64,000 nucleotides of DNA from a bacterium (GTDB taxonomy: Bacteria > Armatimonadota > Zipacnadia > Zipacnadales > UBA11051), in NCBI GenBank assembly GCA_021372615.1, contig JAJFUB010000021.1, forward strand, positions 1 through 64,000. The letters run 5' to 3'. A program made the position numbers and the translations under genes. This document shows positions 8,275 to 18,244 of this stretch, piece after piece; positions within the stretch are counted from its first letter, which is position 1; each line of letters opens with the position of its first letter. The notes under the pieces are model-generated. The model worked only from the letters and a program-made list of their open reading frames with translations, had not been told where the DNA came from and made no database searches.

Positions 8275-11200
8275 ATGCGACGCCAGGTGCTGACGTGCGC
8301 GATGTTGGGTTTGCTCCTGCAGTGCTCCGTCTGCGCCTTGGCGCAGACCACCCCCTGGCAGGTGGACCTGGCCGGGGAGTGGCGCTTCCACACCGGCGAC
8401 AATCCGGCGTGGGCGCTGCCCGGGTGTGACGACAGCAAGTGGGACCGCCTCCATGCCCCCGCGCTCTGGGACAGCGGCGGCTACGCCAACTACGACGGCT
8501 ACGGCTGGTATCGCCGCACCTTCGCGGCCCCGGCCGGCATCGCCGCCCACCCCGTGCTGGTCGAGATCGGCGGCGTGGATGACGACGACTGGGTATACCT
8601 GAACGGCAAGCTGGTGGGTGAGGGCAAGGGCTGCTACAAGCGCCGGCTCTACCGCGTTCCCGCCGGCCTCCTCCACGAGGGCGAGAACCTGATCGCCGTG
8701 CGCATCTACGACGGCAGCATGGGCGGAGGGCTGGCCGTGGGCCCCCTGACTATCCGTCAGGAGTCGCTGGCCGACCGTGTCGAGGTCACCTCCGTCCGCC
8801 TCTCCCAGCCCACGCCCACCCACCCGCGCATGTCCCTGGAAGTGGGCCTCACCAGCCGCAGCGCCACCCCCCCGCAGGTGCAACTGCACGTGCGGCTCAC
8901 CGACTATGTCCGGCGCGAACTGGCCGCCGCCGATCGCGAGCTGTCCGTGCCCCCCGGCGGCGCCGTCACCGCGACCTTCCCCTTCGCCGGCGGCGAATGC
9001 CTCGATTATCGCCTCTCGCTGGCCCTGACGCAGGGGGCTGACCGGTGGGAGGGCTTCCGCTACCTGCAGGCCGATGCCCTGCGCGGCCCGCGGCGGGTCT
9101 GGCTGCTCAGCGGCACCTGGGACTTCCTGCCGGTGGAGCAGCTTGCCCCGACCCCGCCGTCGGGCGTATGGCAGACCACCATTGTCCCGAACGCCGCCTG
9201 GGGCGGCTGGCGCGGCCCGGAGCACAGCGCGTGGTACCGCCGCAAGTTCGACGTGCCGGCCGACCTCGGCCCGCAGCGGCTGGTGTTGCAGTTCGCCGCC
9301 GTCGCCCACGGGTGCGAGGTGCTCGTCAACGGCACGCGCGTCGGCTCGCATCTGGGCGGGTTCGAGCCGTTCAGCTTCGACCTGACCTCCGTCGTGCGAC
9401 CCGGTGAGAACGAGCTATGTGTCGGGGTGACCGACTGGACGGCGGGCCTGAAGCCGGGGGTGCCGGTGCCGCCCGATCCCGAGAAGCTGCCGGCCGGCTG
9501 CATGATGATCCCCTTCGGCACCCGGGCCGCCAGTATCCGCGGCCTCTGGCAGGACGTCACGCTCGAGGCCCGCGCCCCGGTTGCCGTCGAGGCCACGAAG
9601 ATCACCACCTCCGTCCGCGCGGGGACCCTCGGCGTCGCGCTCACACTGCGCAACGACGAGGCCCGGCCCCGCACGGTCAGCGTCGCCCCACAGGTCTGCG
9701 ACGCAGGCCAGCCGGTCTTCTCCCTGCCGCCGCGCCAGGTCACCGTCCCGCCCGCGGGCACTGTCACGCTGCAGTGGCAGCGCCCCTGGGCCAGGCCCCG
9801 CCTCTGGTGGCCCTTCGACCCGCACCTGTACGACCTGCGCACCGAGGTGAAGCAGGACGGCGCCCTCACCGACCTGCACCACACTCGCTTCGGCTTCCGC
9901 GAGTTCTGGACTGACGGCCCGGACTACCGGCTCAACGGGCGCATCTTCCGGCTGCGCGGCCTGGTCTGCGCCCCGCGCCCCGAGTCCCCCGAGGCTCTCC
10001 GGCGGTACTTCCTGACCGGCATGGAGCGCACCAACTTCACGCTGGTGCGCCATCATATGTTCCCCCGGCCCCGCTACTTCTACGACCTCGCCGATGAGCT
10101 GGGCATGTGCCTGAAGGACGAGAGCGCCTTCTACTGCGCCGCGAGCAGCTATGCCCTCACCGACGACGCCTTCTGGGCGAACATGGGGCGCCATGTCGAG
10201 GGCATGGTCCGCCGCTCCTGGAACCACCCCTCGCTGTGCCTCTGGAGCACCGAAAACGAGATCCTGCACTGCGGCGGCAGCAACACCCCCGGGGCCGATG
10301 CCCGCATCTTCGAACTGGGGCAACTCATCTCCCGGCTCGACCCCACCCGCCCCGTGGAGTTCGAGGGCGACGGCGATGTCGTGGGCCGTGCCGCCACTGC
10401 CAACATCCACTACCCCCGCGAGTTCGGCTGCCACGACCACAACCTGTGGCCCAACGACTCGTGGTGGCTGGGGCAGGAGGGCAATGACCGCTGGCCCCGG
10501 GACCTGGTCTGGAAGCACGACAAGCCCCTCGTCATGGGCGAGTTCTGCCACTACCCCTACAGCCGCCCGCCCGGCGGCGTCTCCATCTTCGTGGGCGATG
10601 ACGCCTACCGCTCCAAGGACACCGAGCGGGCCGCGCACGTGATGGGCGTGCGCTTTGTCTGTGAGGGCGCGCGCTGGGCCGGCGTCGCCGGCCTCAACCC
10701 CTGGGTCGGCGACCCCGTCTACGGCGAACGCTGCCTCGCCCCGGTCACGGTCATCCTCCGTGAGTGGGATCACCAGTTCTGGGCCGGCGAGACGGTCCCC
10801 CGCACGCTCCTCACCCTCAATGACACCCTCGCTACGCGCCGCCTCGAGCTGCGCGTGGCGATCCTGGACGCTCCCCCCGGCGCCTTCTCCTGGACCGCCT
10901 CACGCACCCTCGAGCCCGGCGCGCGCTGGGAGGCGACGGTGCCCGTGAAGGTGCCCGACCGCCCCGGCCGCTATCGCCTCGTCGCCCGCGTCCTGCAGGA
11001 TGGACGGCAGCTCTACAGCGAGGAGCGCCCGCTGGTGGTGGCCGCGCGCGCACCGCTGGCGGCCCCGGCGGGCCTGCGCGTCGCCCTGTTTGACCCGGCG
11101 GGCCGCAGCGGACCGGCCCTGGCAGCGGCCGGCCTCCAGTCGTCGCCCCTCGCGGCCCTGGATGACGCCCCCCTGCGCGCCGTGGACCTGCTCATCCTCG

Positions 11201-12864
11201 GCGCCGACGCCTGGACCTCGGCGCCCGACGCGGGGCGGGACTGCCTGCCCCAGTTTGTCTCCGCGGGCGGCAAGGTGCTCGTCCTGCCGCAGACGACGCT
11301 GCCCGGCTGGCTGCCGTCCGGCGTGGTGCTCGACAGGACCCGCGGCGCCACCATGACCTACGAGCGCTGGCCCGGCCATCCGCTGCTGGCGGGGCTGGAC
11401 AGCGCGGGACGCGACCTGTGCTGGTGGCGCGGCGACCACTTCGTCGCCCACGACCTGCTGCGCAAGCCGCAGGCAGGCAACTTCCGCATCCTCGCCGAAG
11501 CCGGGGGCAAGGGCGGACTGCAGTGGACGCCGCTGCTCGAACTCGACGCCGGCCAGGGCTGGTGGCTTCTGTGCCAGTACCTGGTGGACAGCAAGCTGCC
11601 GGGCGAGCCCGCGGCCCGCGCCCTGCTGCAAAACGCCCTCACCTACGCGGCGCAGCCCGCCGCCCCGCTGCAGCGCCGCGTGGCGGTCCTCGGCTCACCG
11701 ACACTGCTGCAATACCTCGCCGGGCTGGGCCTCGCCGCCGACGAACTGGGCGGGCAGTCGCCTGACGGCTACGACCTCATCATCGCCGAGGGCGCTGCGC
11801 TCACCCCGCAGACCGCCGCGGCCCTCCGCCAGTGCGCCGAGGCCGGCAAGACCGTCTGGCTCTACGCCGCCGGGGGGGCCGCCCCGGGGCTGCTACAGGC
11901 CCTCGTCCCCGGGTGCCAGGGGTCTGCCGCCGTCAACGCGCACGGGCGCGCCGTCAAGCTCGCGCACGACGGCCTGATGGCCGGCATCTCCAACGCCGAT
12001 CTCTTCTGGTACCGCGAGGACTGCTGGTACGAGGACTGGGAGGGGCGCGGCACCGGCCTGGCCGACGAGCCCTGCACCACGCAACTGCAACTGGACGCCA
12101 CGGCCCGCGTCTACGCCGAGCCCGCCTGCGTGGCCGAAGTCCCGGTGGGCAAAGGGCGCGTGGTACTGACCACGCTTCGCCTCGATGAGGCGCAGCCCGT
12201 CGTGGCCGCGAAGGCCCGCCGCCTGGGCTCGACTCTGCTCACCAACCTCGGCGTCCCGCTGGGCCGCCGGCAGGACGACCTCACCGGCCTCAAGCAGCGC
12301 CCCCTGGACCTGCAGCGCTGCTTCACCGCGACCTTGCGCGACGAGACCGCCGACGACGGCCAGGGCGGCTGGACCGATCAGGGCGCTCAGGACCTCCGGG
12401 CCCTACCTGCCGGCGCGCTCCGGGCGGCTGGCATGACCTTCGACGTGCGCCCGGGCTGCATAGCCCTGCGCTCGGCGGCGCACCTGCGCTTCCAGCCGGA
12501 CAGGGTGAGGGACATCCCGGTGGGTGGACCGTGTGTCGCCCTGCACCTGCTGCACGCCGCCGCTTGGGCCGGCCCCGAGGGCACGAGCGTGGCGCGGCTA
12601 CGGGTCGTCTATCAGGATGGCAAGGAGGCCGTGGTGCCCCTCGTCACAGGGGTGAACATCGCTGACTGGTGGACCCCCGCGGACCTGCCCCAGGCCCGCG
12701 TCGCCTGGCGCGGCCCGTCCGCCAACGGCCGGATCGTCGGCGTGTACGCCACCACCTGGCGCAACCCGCGCCCCACCGCCCCCATCGCCACCGTGGCCGT
12801 CGAGAGCGCCGGCGGCGACGCGACCTACATGCTTCTGGCCCTCACCTCCGGCGAGAAGCCCTGA
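8275..12864 (+). CDS. Giant secreted GH2-family glycoside hydrolase
   Basis: 1529 residues. The start at MRRQVLTCAMLGLLLQC (8275) has a perfect AGGAGGG site 8 bases upstream and a signal peptide. The order is: a GH2 sugar-binding domain (about 30-160, WYRRTFAAPAG, VYLNGKLVGEG); a beta linker; a second jelly roll (about 280-400, WYRRKFDVPADLG, LVNGTRVGSHLGG); an Ig-like domain; and the GH2 barrel after FGFREFWTDG. Predicted acid/base is E662 in LWSTENEIL and nucleophile E756 in LVMGEFCHY. The last ~600 residues include two glutamine-amidotransferase-like Rossmann segments (LLILGADAW, GGKVLVLPQ) and a terminal beta domain. Known GH2 activities include beta-galactosidase, mannosidase and glucuronidase; which applies here is not readable. 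It is adjacent and similar to the next gene. Confidence 0.83.
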   Translation: MRRQVLTCAMLGLLLQCSVCALAQTTPWQVDLAGEWRFHTGDNPAWALPGCDDSKWDRLHAPALWDSGGYANYDGYGWYRRTFAAPAGIAAHPVLVEIGGVDDDDWVYLNGKLVGEGKGCYKRRLYRVPAGLLHEGENLIAVRIYDGSMGGGLAVGPLTIRQESLADRVEVTSVRLSQPTPTHPRMSLEVGLTSRSATPPQVQLHVRLTDYVRRELAAADRELSVPPGGAVTATFPFAGGECLDYRLSLALTQGADRWEGFRYLQADALRGPRRVWLLSGTWDFLPVEQLAPTPPSGVWQTTIVPNAAWGGWRGPEHSAWYRRKFDVPADLGPQRLVLQFAAVAHGCEVLVNGTRVGSHLGGFEPFSFDLTSVVRPGENELCVGVTDWTAGLKPGVPVPPDPEKLPAGCMMIPFGTRAASIRGLWQDVTLEARAPVAVEATKITTSVRAGTLGVALTLRNDEARPRTVSVAPQVCDAGQPVFSLPPRQVTVPPAGTVTLQWQRPWARPRLWWPFDPHLYDLRTEVKQDGALTDLHHTRFGFREFWTDGPDYRLNGRIFRLRGLVCAPRPESPEALRRYFLTGMERTNFTLVRHHMFPRPRYFYDLADELGMCLKDESAFYCAASSYALTDDAFWANMGRHVEGMVRRSWNHPSLCLWSTENEILHCGGSNTPGADARIFELGQLISRLDPTRPVEFEGDGDVVGRAATANIHYPREFGCHDHNLWPNDSWWLGQEGNDRWPRDLVWKHDKPLVMGEFCHYPYSRPPGGVSIFVGDDAYRSKDTERAAHVMGVRFVCEGARWAGVAGLNPWVGDPVYGERCLAPVTVILREWDHQFWAGETVPRTLLTLNDTLATRRLELRVAILDAPPGAFSWTASRTLEPGARWEATVPVKVPDRPGRYRLVARVLQDGRQLYSEERPLVVAARAPLAAPAGLRVALFDPAGRSGPALAAAGLQSSPLAALDDAPLRAVDLLILGADAWTSAPDAGRDCLPQFVSAGGKVLVLPQTTLPGWLPSGVVLDRTRGATMTYERWPGHPLLAGLDSAGRDLCWWRGDHFVAHDLLRKPQAGNFRILAEAGGKGGLQWTPLLELDAGQGWWLLCQYLVDSKLPGEPAARALLQNALTYAAQPAAPLQRRVAVLGSPTLLQYLAGLGLAADELGGQSPDGYDLIIAEGAALTPQTAAALRQCAEAGKTVWLYAAGGAAPGLLQALVPGCQGSAAVNAHGRAVKLAHDGLMAGISNADLFWYREDCWYEDWEGRGTGLADEPCTTQLQLDATARVYAEPACVAEVPVGKGRVVLTTLRLDEAQPVVAAKARRLGSTLLTNLGVPLGRRQDDLTGLKQRPLDLQRCFTATLRDETADDGQGGWTDQGAQDLRALPAGALRAAGMTFDVRPGCIALRSAAHLRFQPDRVRDIPVGGPCVALHLLHAAAWAGPEGTSVARLRVVYQDGKEAVVPLVTGVNIADWWTPADLPQARVAWRGPSANGRIVGVYATTWRNPRPTAPIATVAVESAGGDATYMLLALTSGEKP

Positions 12865-12981
12865 GGCGCACTGACGGCGTTCTCCTTGCCCGCAGGCTCC
12901 TGGGGCCTTCGCGGCGAAGGGTCCCACCGCGTTACTTCACAACCGTTGCTTCCAGTCCAGTTGCGTGGGAGGCGGGTTGAC

Positions 12982-15900
12982 ATGATCGCGTGGCTTCGCG
13001 GCACATGCATCTCCCTGGCCATGGTAACGCTGCTGGCGCTTGTGGCGGCGCTCCCGGCTACCGCCGCCGACTACGAGCTCAAGATCGCGGACGCCAGGCT
13101 CCTCCTCAATGGCGAGCAGGCCCCGCTCCGCCCCGCGCCCGACTACTTCGGCCCCGGTGTCACCGGGCACGGCCTGTGGGGCACCCCCTTTTACCACACG
13201 CAGCTCATCTACACCGTCCCCGCCCTGCCCGCCGGCAGCTACGTCCTCGGCATGCCCATGTCCGGCTTCGGCTATGTGGCCATCCCCGAGCACCTGGCCA
13301 AGCGGGTCCAGCTCGTCGTCAACGATCGGCACTACCCGTGGACCAGCATGACCGAGCCGATGCTGCCCGAGAACGCGGCGGAGAAGACGCGGTACCAGGC
13401 CGAGCTGCGGGTGGATACGCCGGTCCGCCTAGAGCCCGGCGATGTCGTCCGGGCCGTCTACACCCTCAACTGGCATGACCTGGTCGTCGGGCCCATCCGC
13501 CTGTATCGCACCGCGCCGGGCGATGCCGTAACCCACTTCTGGAACCCCGGCTGGGCCAAGCCCCGCGACCTCTGGTTGCTGGCGAAGTGGGAGGAGACCA
13601 GCCGCGCAGGCAGTCAGGTGCACCAGCCCTGCCTGCTGTACAACCCCGGCTCCCTGCCCCGCACCTTCCAGCTGCAGGTCCAGGCCCGCGACTTCCTCAT
13701 GCAGGACCTGCTCTCCAGGACCGAGACGCTGACTCTCCAGCCGGGCGAGAAGCGCTCGCTGGCCTTCGACCTCTCCCTCCCGCCGACGCGTTGGTCGCGC
13801 CTCCTGCTGACTGCCACCACCCCCGACGCCGGTCCGCCCGTGCACCTGGCCAGGTTCTTCGTCAATGATCTCACCGAGGGCCCGCGCCCCACCGCCTGCC
13901 TCAACGGTGACTGGGAATGGTGCCAGGTCCCCGGCGCGGAGCCCGGACCGGCGCCGCCGGCCAACGCCAGGTGGGAGCAGATCAAGGTCCCCAGCCTCCA
14001 GAGCCCCGAAAAGACCCACTGTGCCTGGTACCGCAAGGTCTTCTCCGCCCCGCCCCACGCGCGCGGCGAGCGCCTCATTCTCAAGTGCAACCAGGTGCTG
14101 AGCGAGGCGCGGTTCCTCCTCAACGGCAAGCCCGTCGGCTACGAGTACCAGGGCTCGCAGCCCTTTGAGGTGGATGTGACTGCCGCCTTCAAGCCGGGAG
14201 AGACCAACGAGCTGCTGGTGGGCGTGCGCGACTGGATTGCGTACTCGCCGGTGAACCAGGAGCGAGTGCGCCGGGGGGAAGCCGCGGTCTTCAAGGACGG
14301 CATGGTGGCGGTCGCGGGCTATCCGTGCGCCATGGGCCTGGGCCTCGGCGGCAACGTCTGGCTCGAGGGGCGGCCTGCCGTGTCGGTGCAGGACGTGTCC
14401 ATCGTGCCCGCCGTCCGCGGCAAGACTCTGTCACTGCACTACACGCTGCGCAATGCCACCGCCCGGGCGCAGGTGGTCGGCGTGAGGCCGGTCCTGCTCG
14501 ACGGCGGGAAGCCGGTCAGGACGCTGCCACGCGCGCAGGCTACGGTCCCAGCCGGCGGCGCCGCCACCGTCACGGTCGAGCAGTCCTGGCCCGAGGCGAA
14601 GCTGTGGTGGCCTGACGCTCCGCAGCTCTATGTCCTGCAGACCGACCTCGAGCCGACGACCGGGGCGCGTGACCGCCACCTCGAGCGCTTCGGCTTCCGC
14701 GAGTTCCGCCATGAGGGCACTGCCTTCTGGCTCAACGGGATGCGGGTCAAGCTCCGGAGCAAGTGGGCGGGGATCGGCTCCGGCTACGGGTGGGCGCTGG
14801 AGCAGTGGCAGCCCGAGCGCCGCCTGGAGCGGCTGTGGGAGGCCCACTGGTACACCCGCGAGATCGAGAGCAGCCAGCTATCCCGCTGCCACAACATGGA
14901 CAGCGTCCCCGAAGTCTGCGACATCGCCGACGAGTCCGGCCTGATGATCAAGATCGAGGAGGCCGACTTCGCCCAGCAGAAGTTCACCTTCGACCCCGCC
15001 TACTGGCAAAACGCCCTCGCGCACCATCGCCGCGTCGTGGACACCTACAAAAACCACCCCAGCGTCGTGATCTGGAGCGCGGGCAATGAGAACATGTGGG
15101 GCTGGCTCTACTTGGGCGAGTCGGTGAAGACCGCCGGCAACCGCCACCAGATCGAGATCGCCCGGGCGATGCACGAGCACGACCTGCAGCACCGGCCGGT
15201 CGAATGGGAAGCGGACGGCGACCTCATGGGCGGGTGGGAGTACTACGCGCTGCACTACCCGCGCGAGATCAACGCCGCGCCCGACGTGCCCAACGGCGCC
15301 TGGTGGGGCCCCCTCGACGGCAAGACGGTGGTGCCCTACTCGATGGGCCCGGTCACCCTGGGCGCCAAGCCCCTGACTGTCGGCGAGTCCTGCATCCCGG
15401 ATTCCTTCGCCCACCCCTACGGGCAGACGATCTTGCTTGGCGATGAGGCCTACCTCGGTGGGAACTACTGGTGGGAGGGCTGGCACGAGCTGAGTCGCTA
15501 CACGATCAATGGCTTCCGGGATGTCGAGTTCGCCCTCATTGACCCCTACATTGATCTGGCGATGCTGCCGCCGCAGGCCGTGGTGCTCAAGGAGGAGACC
15601 CGTAGCGTCGTCGGCGGGCAGCCCGTCCAGCGCCATGCCAATGTGCACAACGACGTGATGCGCCCGGCGGACCTGCTGCTGCGCTGGAGCCTCACCGCAC
15701 AGAAGCGACTGTCAGGCGGGGAGAAGGCGCTGCACATGGCCCCGGCGGAGTTGCAGCGCCTCACGCTGGTGATCCCCACCCCCGCGGTAGCGGCGCCCAC
15801 CCCGGCCCGGCTGACGGTGGAGTTGCTCGAGAGCGGCCAGGTCGTCAACACCCAGACGCAGGACTGGACACTGCACCCGCCCGTCAAGGTGCAGGCAGGT

Positions 15901-18198
15901 GACACCTCGGCCCTGGCGCTGTACGACCCGGTCGGCGACACCACCGCCACCTTCCGCCGGCTGGGCTTCGCCCTGAGGCCCCTGCCCGCCCTCGGCGAGG
16001 TCACCGGCTCCGGGTTGATCATCGGGCGCAACGCCCTCAAGCAGCCCCCCGAAGGCCCGTGGCGCGAGATGCTCAGCGGCTTCGTGCGGCAGGGTGGCAA
16101 GGTGCTGATCCTCGAGCAAGACGGTGCCCCGGACTTCCTCCCTGTGCCCGTGTCGCAGATCGCCGGCCGCAACAGCACCATCGCCCACGTGCGAGCCACC
16201 GACCACCCGGCGCTCAGCGGCCTCGCCGCGGACGACCTGCGCTGGTGGGCGCCGGACCACCTCGTCAGCAGCGGCAACATCCGCAAGCCCCTGCGCGGCA
16301 ACTGGCTCCCGCTGGTGGACGTCGGCTCGGTGGACGGACTCGTGGACACCGCGCTGATGGAGCAGTACGAGGGCCAGGGCAGCTACCTGCTCTGCCAGAT
16401 GGCCCTGACTGACCACGCCGCCGCCGCACCGCCGGCCGCGCGCCTGCTGCAGAACCTGCTGCAGTACCTGGCGCGCCCCGGCTGCTACCGGACCGCCGGC
16501 GCGACGGCCCTGCTCGCCCCGGCCGGTGGCAAGCTGCGCGCCGCCCTCGACGACAGCCGCCTGGTCTACGAGGACATGACCGGCAAGGCCGATCAGGTCA
16601 CCGCCGAGCGCTTCGTGACGTGCCTCGCTGACGCCTCCGTCCTGGACGCCGCCACCGCGCAGGCCCTGGGCGCCTTCGCCGCGGCGGGAGGGCATGTGAT
16701 GATCCATCGCGCCGGCCCCGCCCAGCAGCAGCTCCTGCAGCAGATGGGCGGCGTCCGGCTGCGCTTCCTGCCCCTGGACAAGCAGCCCAACGACATCTGC
16801 TACCACGTCTTCCGTCGCGGCAACGCCGGACTGATGGCCGGCCTCTCGAACCACGAGTTCTTCTGGGTTACCAACCGCCTCTTCGCCGACCTGCGGCACA
16901 ACGGCGGCTGGTGGTCCGGCTACGATTGCCCGCCCCAGGAGTGGATCGCGGACTACTTCGTCTCCCCGGGTGACGACCTGGCCGACCGCGCCGAGCGCCT
17001 CACCCGCCCCGGCGGCCTGCTCCAGATACCGGTGGGCAAGGGCTACCTGCTGCTCAACCAGTTGCGGCTCGACGAGCCTCACCCCGACTGCGCCGTCACC
17101 GTCACGCGGCTGCGGTCACTCCTGCTGACGAACCTGGGCTGTGCCCTGCGCCCCGAGGGCGGCTCCCTCCTGGCCCGCCAGCGCCGCCTGCGCGACTACG
17201 ACTTCTTCAGCGTGGACCTCTCGCCGTATGCCAACCGTGGCCTGCGTGATGACAGGGCCGCCGGCCTCGTGGGCTGGACGAACCAGGGCGAGAACGACAT
17301 GCGCGCCCTGCCCACCGGACAGCAGCGCTTCGCCGACATCCCCTTCCTCATCTCCACGCCCAGATCGGCCGTCGTACTGTACTCGCAGTCGGCCGAGAAC
17401 GCGGGCCTGCCCCGGGAAGTGAAGGGCATCAGGATCGGGCGCCGCGCCGACACGCTCTTCTTCCTGCACACCATCGCCTGGGATGCCCTCAACCCCTTCA
17501 AGTACCGGGTCAACTATGAGGACGGCACGGTGCTGGAGATCCCCATCGTCCGCGGCCAGCAGGTCATGGACTGGTGGACTGACCCCACCGGCGAGGTGGA
17601 GGCGATGGCGCGCCACGGCATGTTCGTCGCCTGGCGCGGGGACAACCCGATGCACAGGGGCGTGACCCTCCCCGGCTGGGAGTGGCGCAACCCCCACCCG
17701 GACAAGGTGATCCGCGACCTGGACTTCTGCACCGTCCCGGAAAGTGGCTACGTCCCCGTCCCCGTCCTGGTCGCCCTCACCGGCGCGGTGGCCCGCCCCG
17801 CTGCCGGCGTGGTGGAGGACATCATCGGGACAGCCGGGATCAAGGTGCGCCTGGGTACGCAGCTTCAGGACGTGTACTACCTGGGCGTAGCCGGCCTGCG
17901 GCCCGACCACCGGGTCTACCAGCAGGCCCTCGCCGCCCATCGCGCCCTGGTGGTCGGCCAGAAGGTCTACCTCCAGTGGGACGTAGTGCGCGAAGATGCC
18001 GAGGGGCGCAGCATCGCCTGGGTGTACCTCGACCCCGACATGTCGCGCATTGCTGGTCTCGCCAACGCCAGGATCATCGGCGATGGCCTCAGCCCCATCG
18101 GCGCCTTCTCGGGCAACGACCGCCATCGCACCTACCTCGAGAACCTCGCCTTCATCGCCCAGCAGCGTAAGGCCGGGATGTGGGCCGAGGGGAAGTAG
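12982..18198 (+). CDS. Giant GH2-like hydrolase with C-terminal staphylococcal-nuclease-like domain
   Basis: 1738 residues. The start at MIAWLRGTCISLAMVTLLAL (12982) has a GGGAGG site 9 bases upstream. Parts include a jelly-roll domain with WYRKVFSAPPHARGE and FLLNGKPVGYEY, an Ig-like domain, and a GH2 barrel after FGFREFRHEGTAFWLNG. Predicted acid/base is E703 in IWSAGNENMW and nucleophile E802 in LTVGESC. Amidotransferase-like segments follow, as in the gene upstream. The last ~125 residues (from about 1610) read like a thermonuclease fold: KVRLG, a YYLGVAGLRPDH turn, VVGQKVYLQWD, DAEGRSIAWVYLDPD, ARKAGMW-like end (QQRKAGMW). The domain call is a pattern match by eye. The overall layout suggests a duplication of the 8275 gene that later gained this domain. 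Confidence 0.8.
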   Translation: MIAWLRGTCISLAMVTLLALVAALPATAADYELKIADARLLLNGEQAPLRPAPDYFGPGVTGHGLWGTPFYHTQLIYTVPALPAGSYVLGMPMSGFGYVAIPEHLAKRVQLVVNDRHYPWTSMTEPMLPENAAEKTRYQAELRVDTPVRLEPGDVVRAVYTLNWHDLVVGPIRLYRTAPGDAVTHFWNPGWAKPRDLWLLAKWEETSRAGSQVHQPCLLYNPGSLPRTFQLQVQARDFLMQDLLSRTETLTLQPGEKRSLAFDLSLPPTRWSRLLLTATTPDAGPPVHLARFFVNDLTEGPRPTACLNGDWEWCQVPGAEPGPAPPANARWEQIKVPSLQSPEKTHCAWYRKVFSAPPHARGERLILKCNQVLSEARFLLNGKPVGYEYQGSQPFEVDVTAAFKPGETNELLVGVRDWIAYSPVNQERVRRGEAAVFKDGMVAVAGYPCAMGLGLGGNVWLEGRPAVSVQDVSIVPAVRGKTLSLHYTLRNATARAQVVGVRPVLLDGGKPVRTLPRAQATVPAGGAATVTVEQSWPEAKLWWPDAPQLYVLQTDLEPTTGARDRHLERFGFREFRHEGTAFWLNGMRVKLRSKWAGIGSGYGWALEQWQPERRLERLWEAHWYTREIESSQLSRCHNMDSVPEVCDIADESGLMIKIEEADFAQQKFTFDPAYWQNALAHHRRVVDTYKNHPSVVIWSAGNENMWGWLYLGESVKTAGNRHQIEIARAMHEHDLQHRPVEWEADGDLMGGWEYYALHYPREINAAPDVPNGAWWGPLDGKTVVPYSMGPVTLGAKPLTVGESCIPDSFAHPYGQTILLGDEAYLGGNYWWEGWHELSRYTINGFRDVEFALIDPYIDLAMLPPQAVVLKEETRSVVGGQPVQRHANVHNDVMRPADLLLRWSLTAQKRLSGGEKALHMAPAELQRLTLVIPTPAVAAPTPARLTVELLESGQVVNTQTQDWTLHPPVKVQAGDTSALALYDPVGDTTATFRRLGFALRPLPALGEVTGSGLIIGRNALKQPPEGPWREMLSGFVRQGGKVLILEQDGAPDFLPVPVSQIAGRNSTIAHVRATDHPALSGLAADDLRWWAPDHLVSSGNIRKPLRGNWLPLVDVGSVDGLVDTALMEQYEGQGSYLLCQMALTDHAAAAPPAARLLQNLLQYLARPGCYRTAGATALLAPAGGKLRAALDDSRLVYEDMTGKADQVTAERFVTCLADASVLDAATAQALGAFAAAGGHVMIHRAGPAQQQLLQQMGGVRLRFLPLDKQPNDICYHVFRRGNAGLMAGLSNHEFFWVTNRLFADLRHNGGWWSGYDCPPQEWIADYFVSPGDDLADRAERLTRPGGLLQIPVGKGYLLLNQLRLDEPHPDCAVTVTRLRSLLLTNLGCALRPEGGSLLARQRRLRDYDFFSVDLSPYANRGLRDDRAAGLVGWTNQGENDMRALPTGQQRFADIPFLISTPRSAVVLYSQSAENAGLPREVKGIRIGRRADTLFFLHTIAWDALNPFKYRVNYEDGTVLEIPIVRGQQVMDWWTDPTGEVEAMARHGMFVAWRGDNPMHRGVTLPGWEWRNPHPDKVIRDLDFCTVPESGYVPVPVLVALTGAVARPAAGVVEDIIGTAGIKVRLGTQLQDVYYLGVAGLRPDHRVYQQALAAHRALVVGQKVYLQWDVVREDAEGRSIAWVYLDPDMSRIAGLANARIIGDGLSPIGAFSGNDRHRTYLENLAFIAQQRKAGMWAEGK

Positions 18199-18244
18199 CC
18201 CACGCCACGCGCGTGGGCGCGGACGTCCGGAAAGCGAGTGACCG

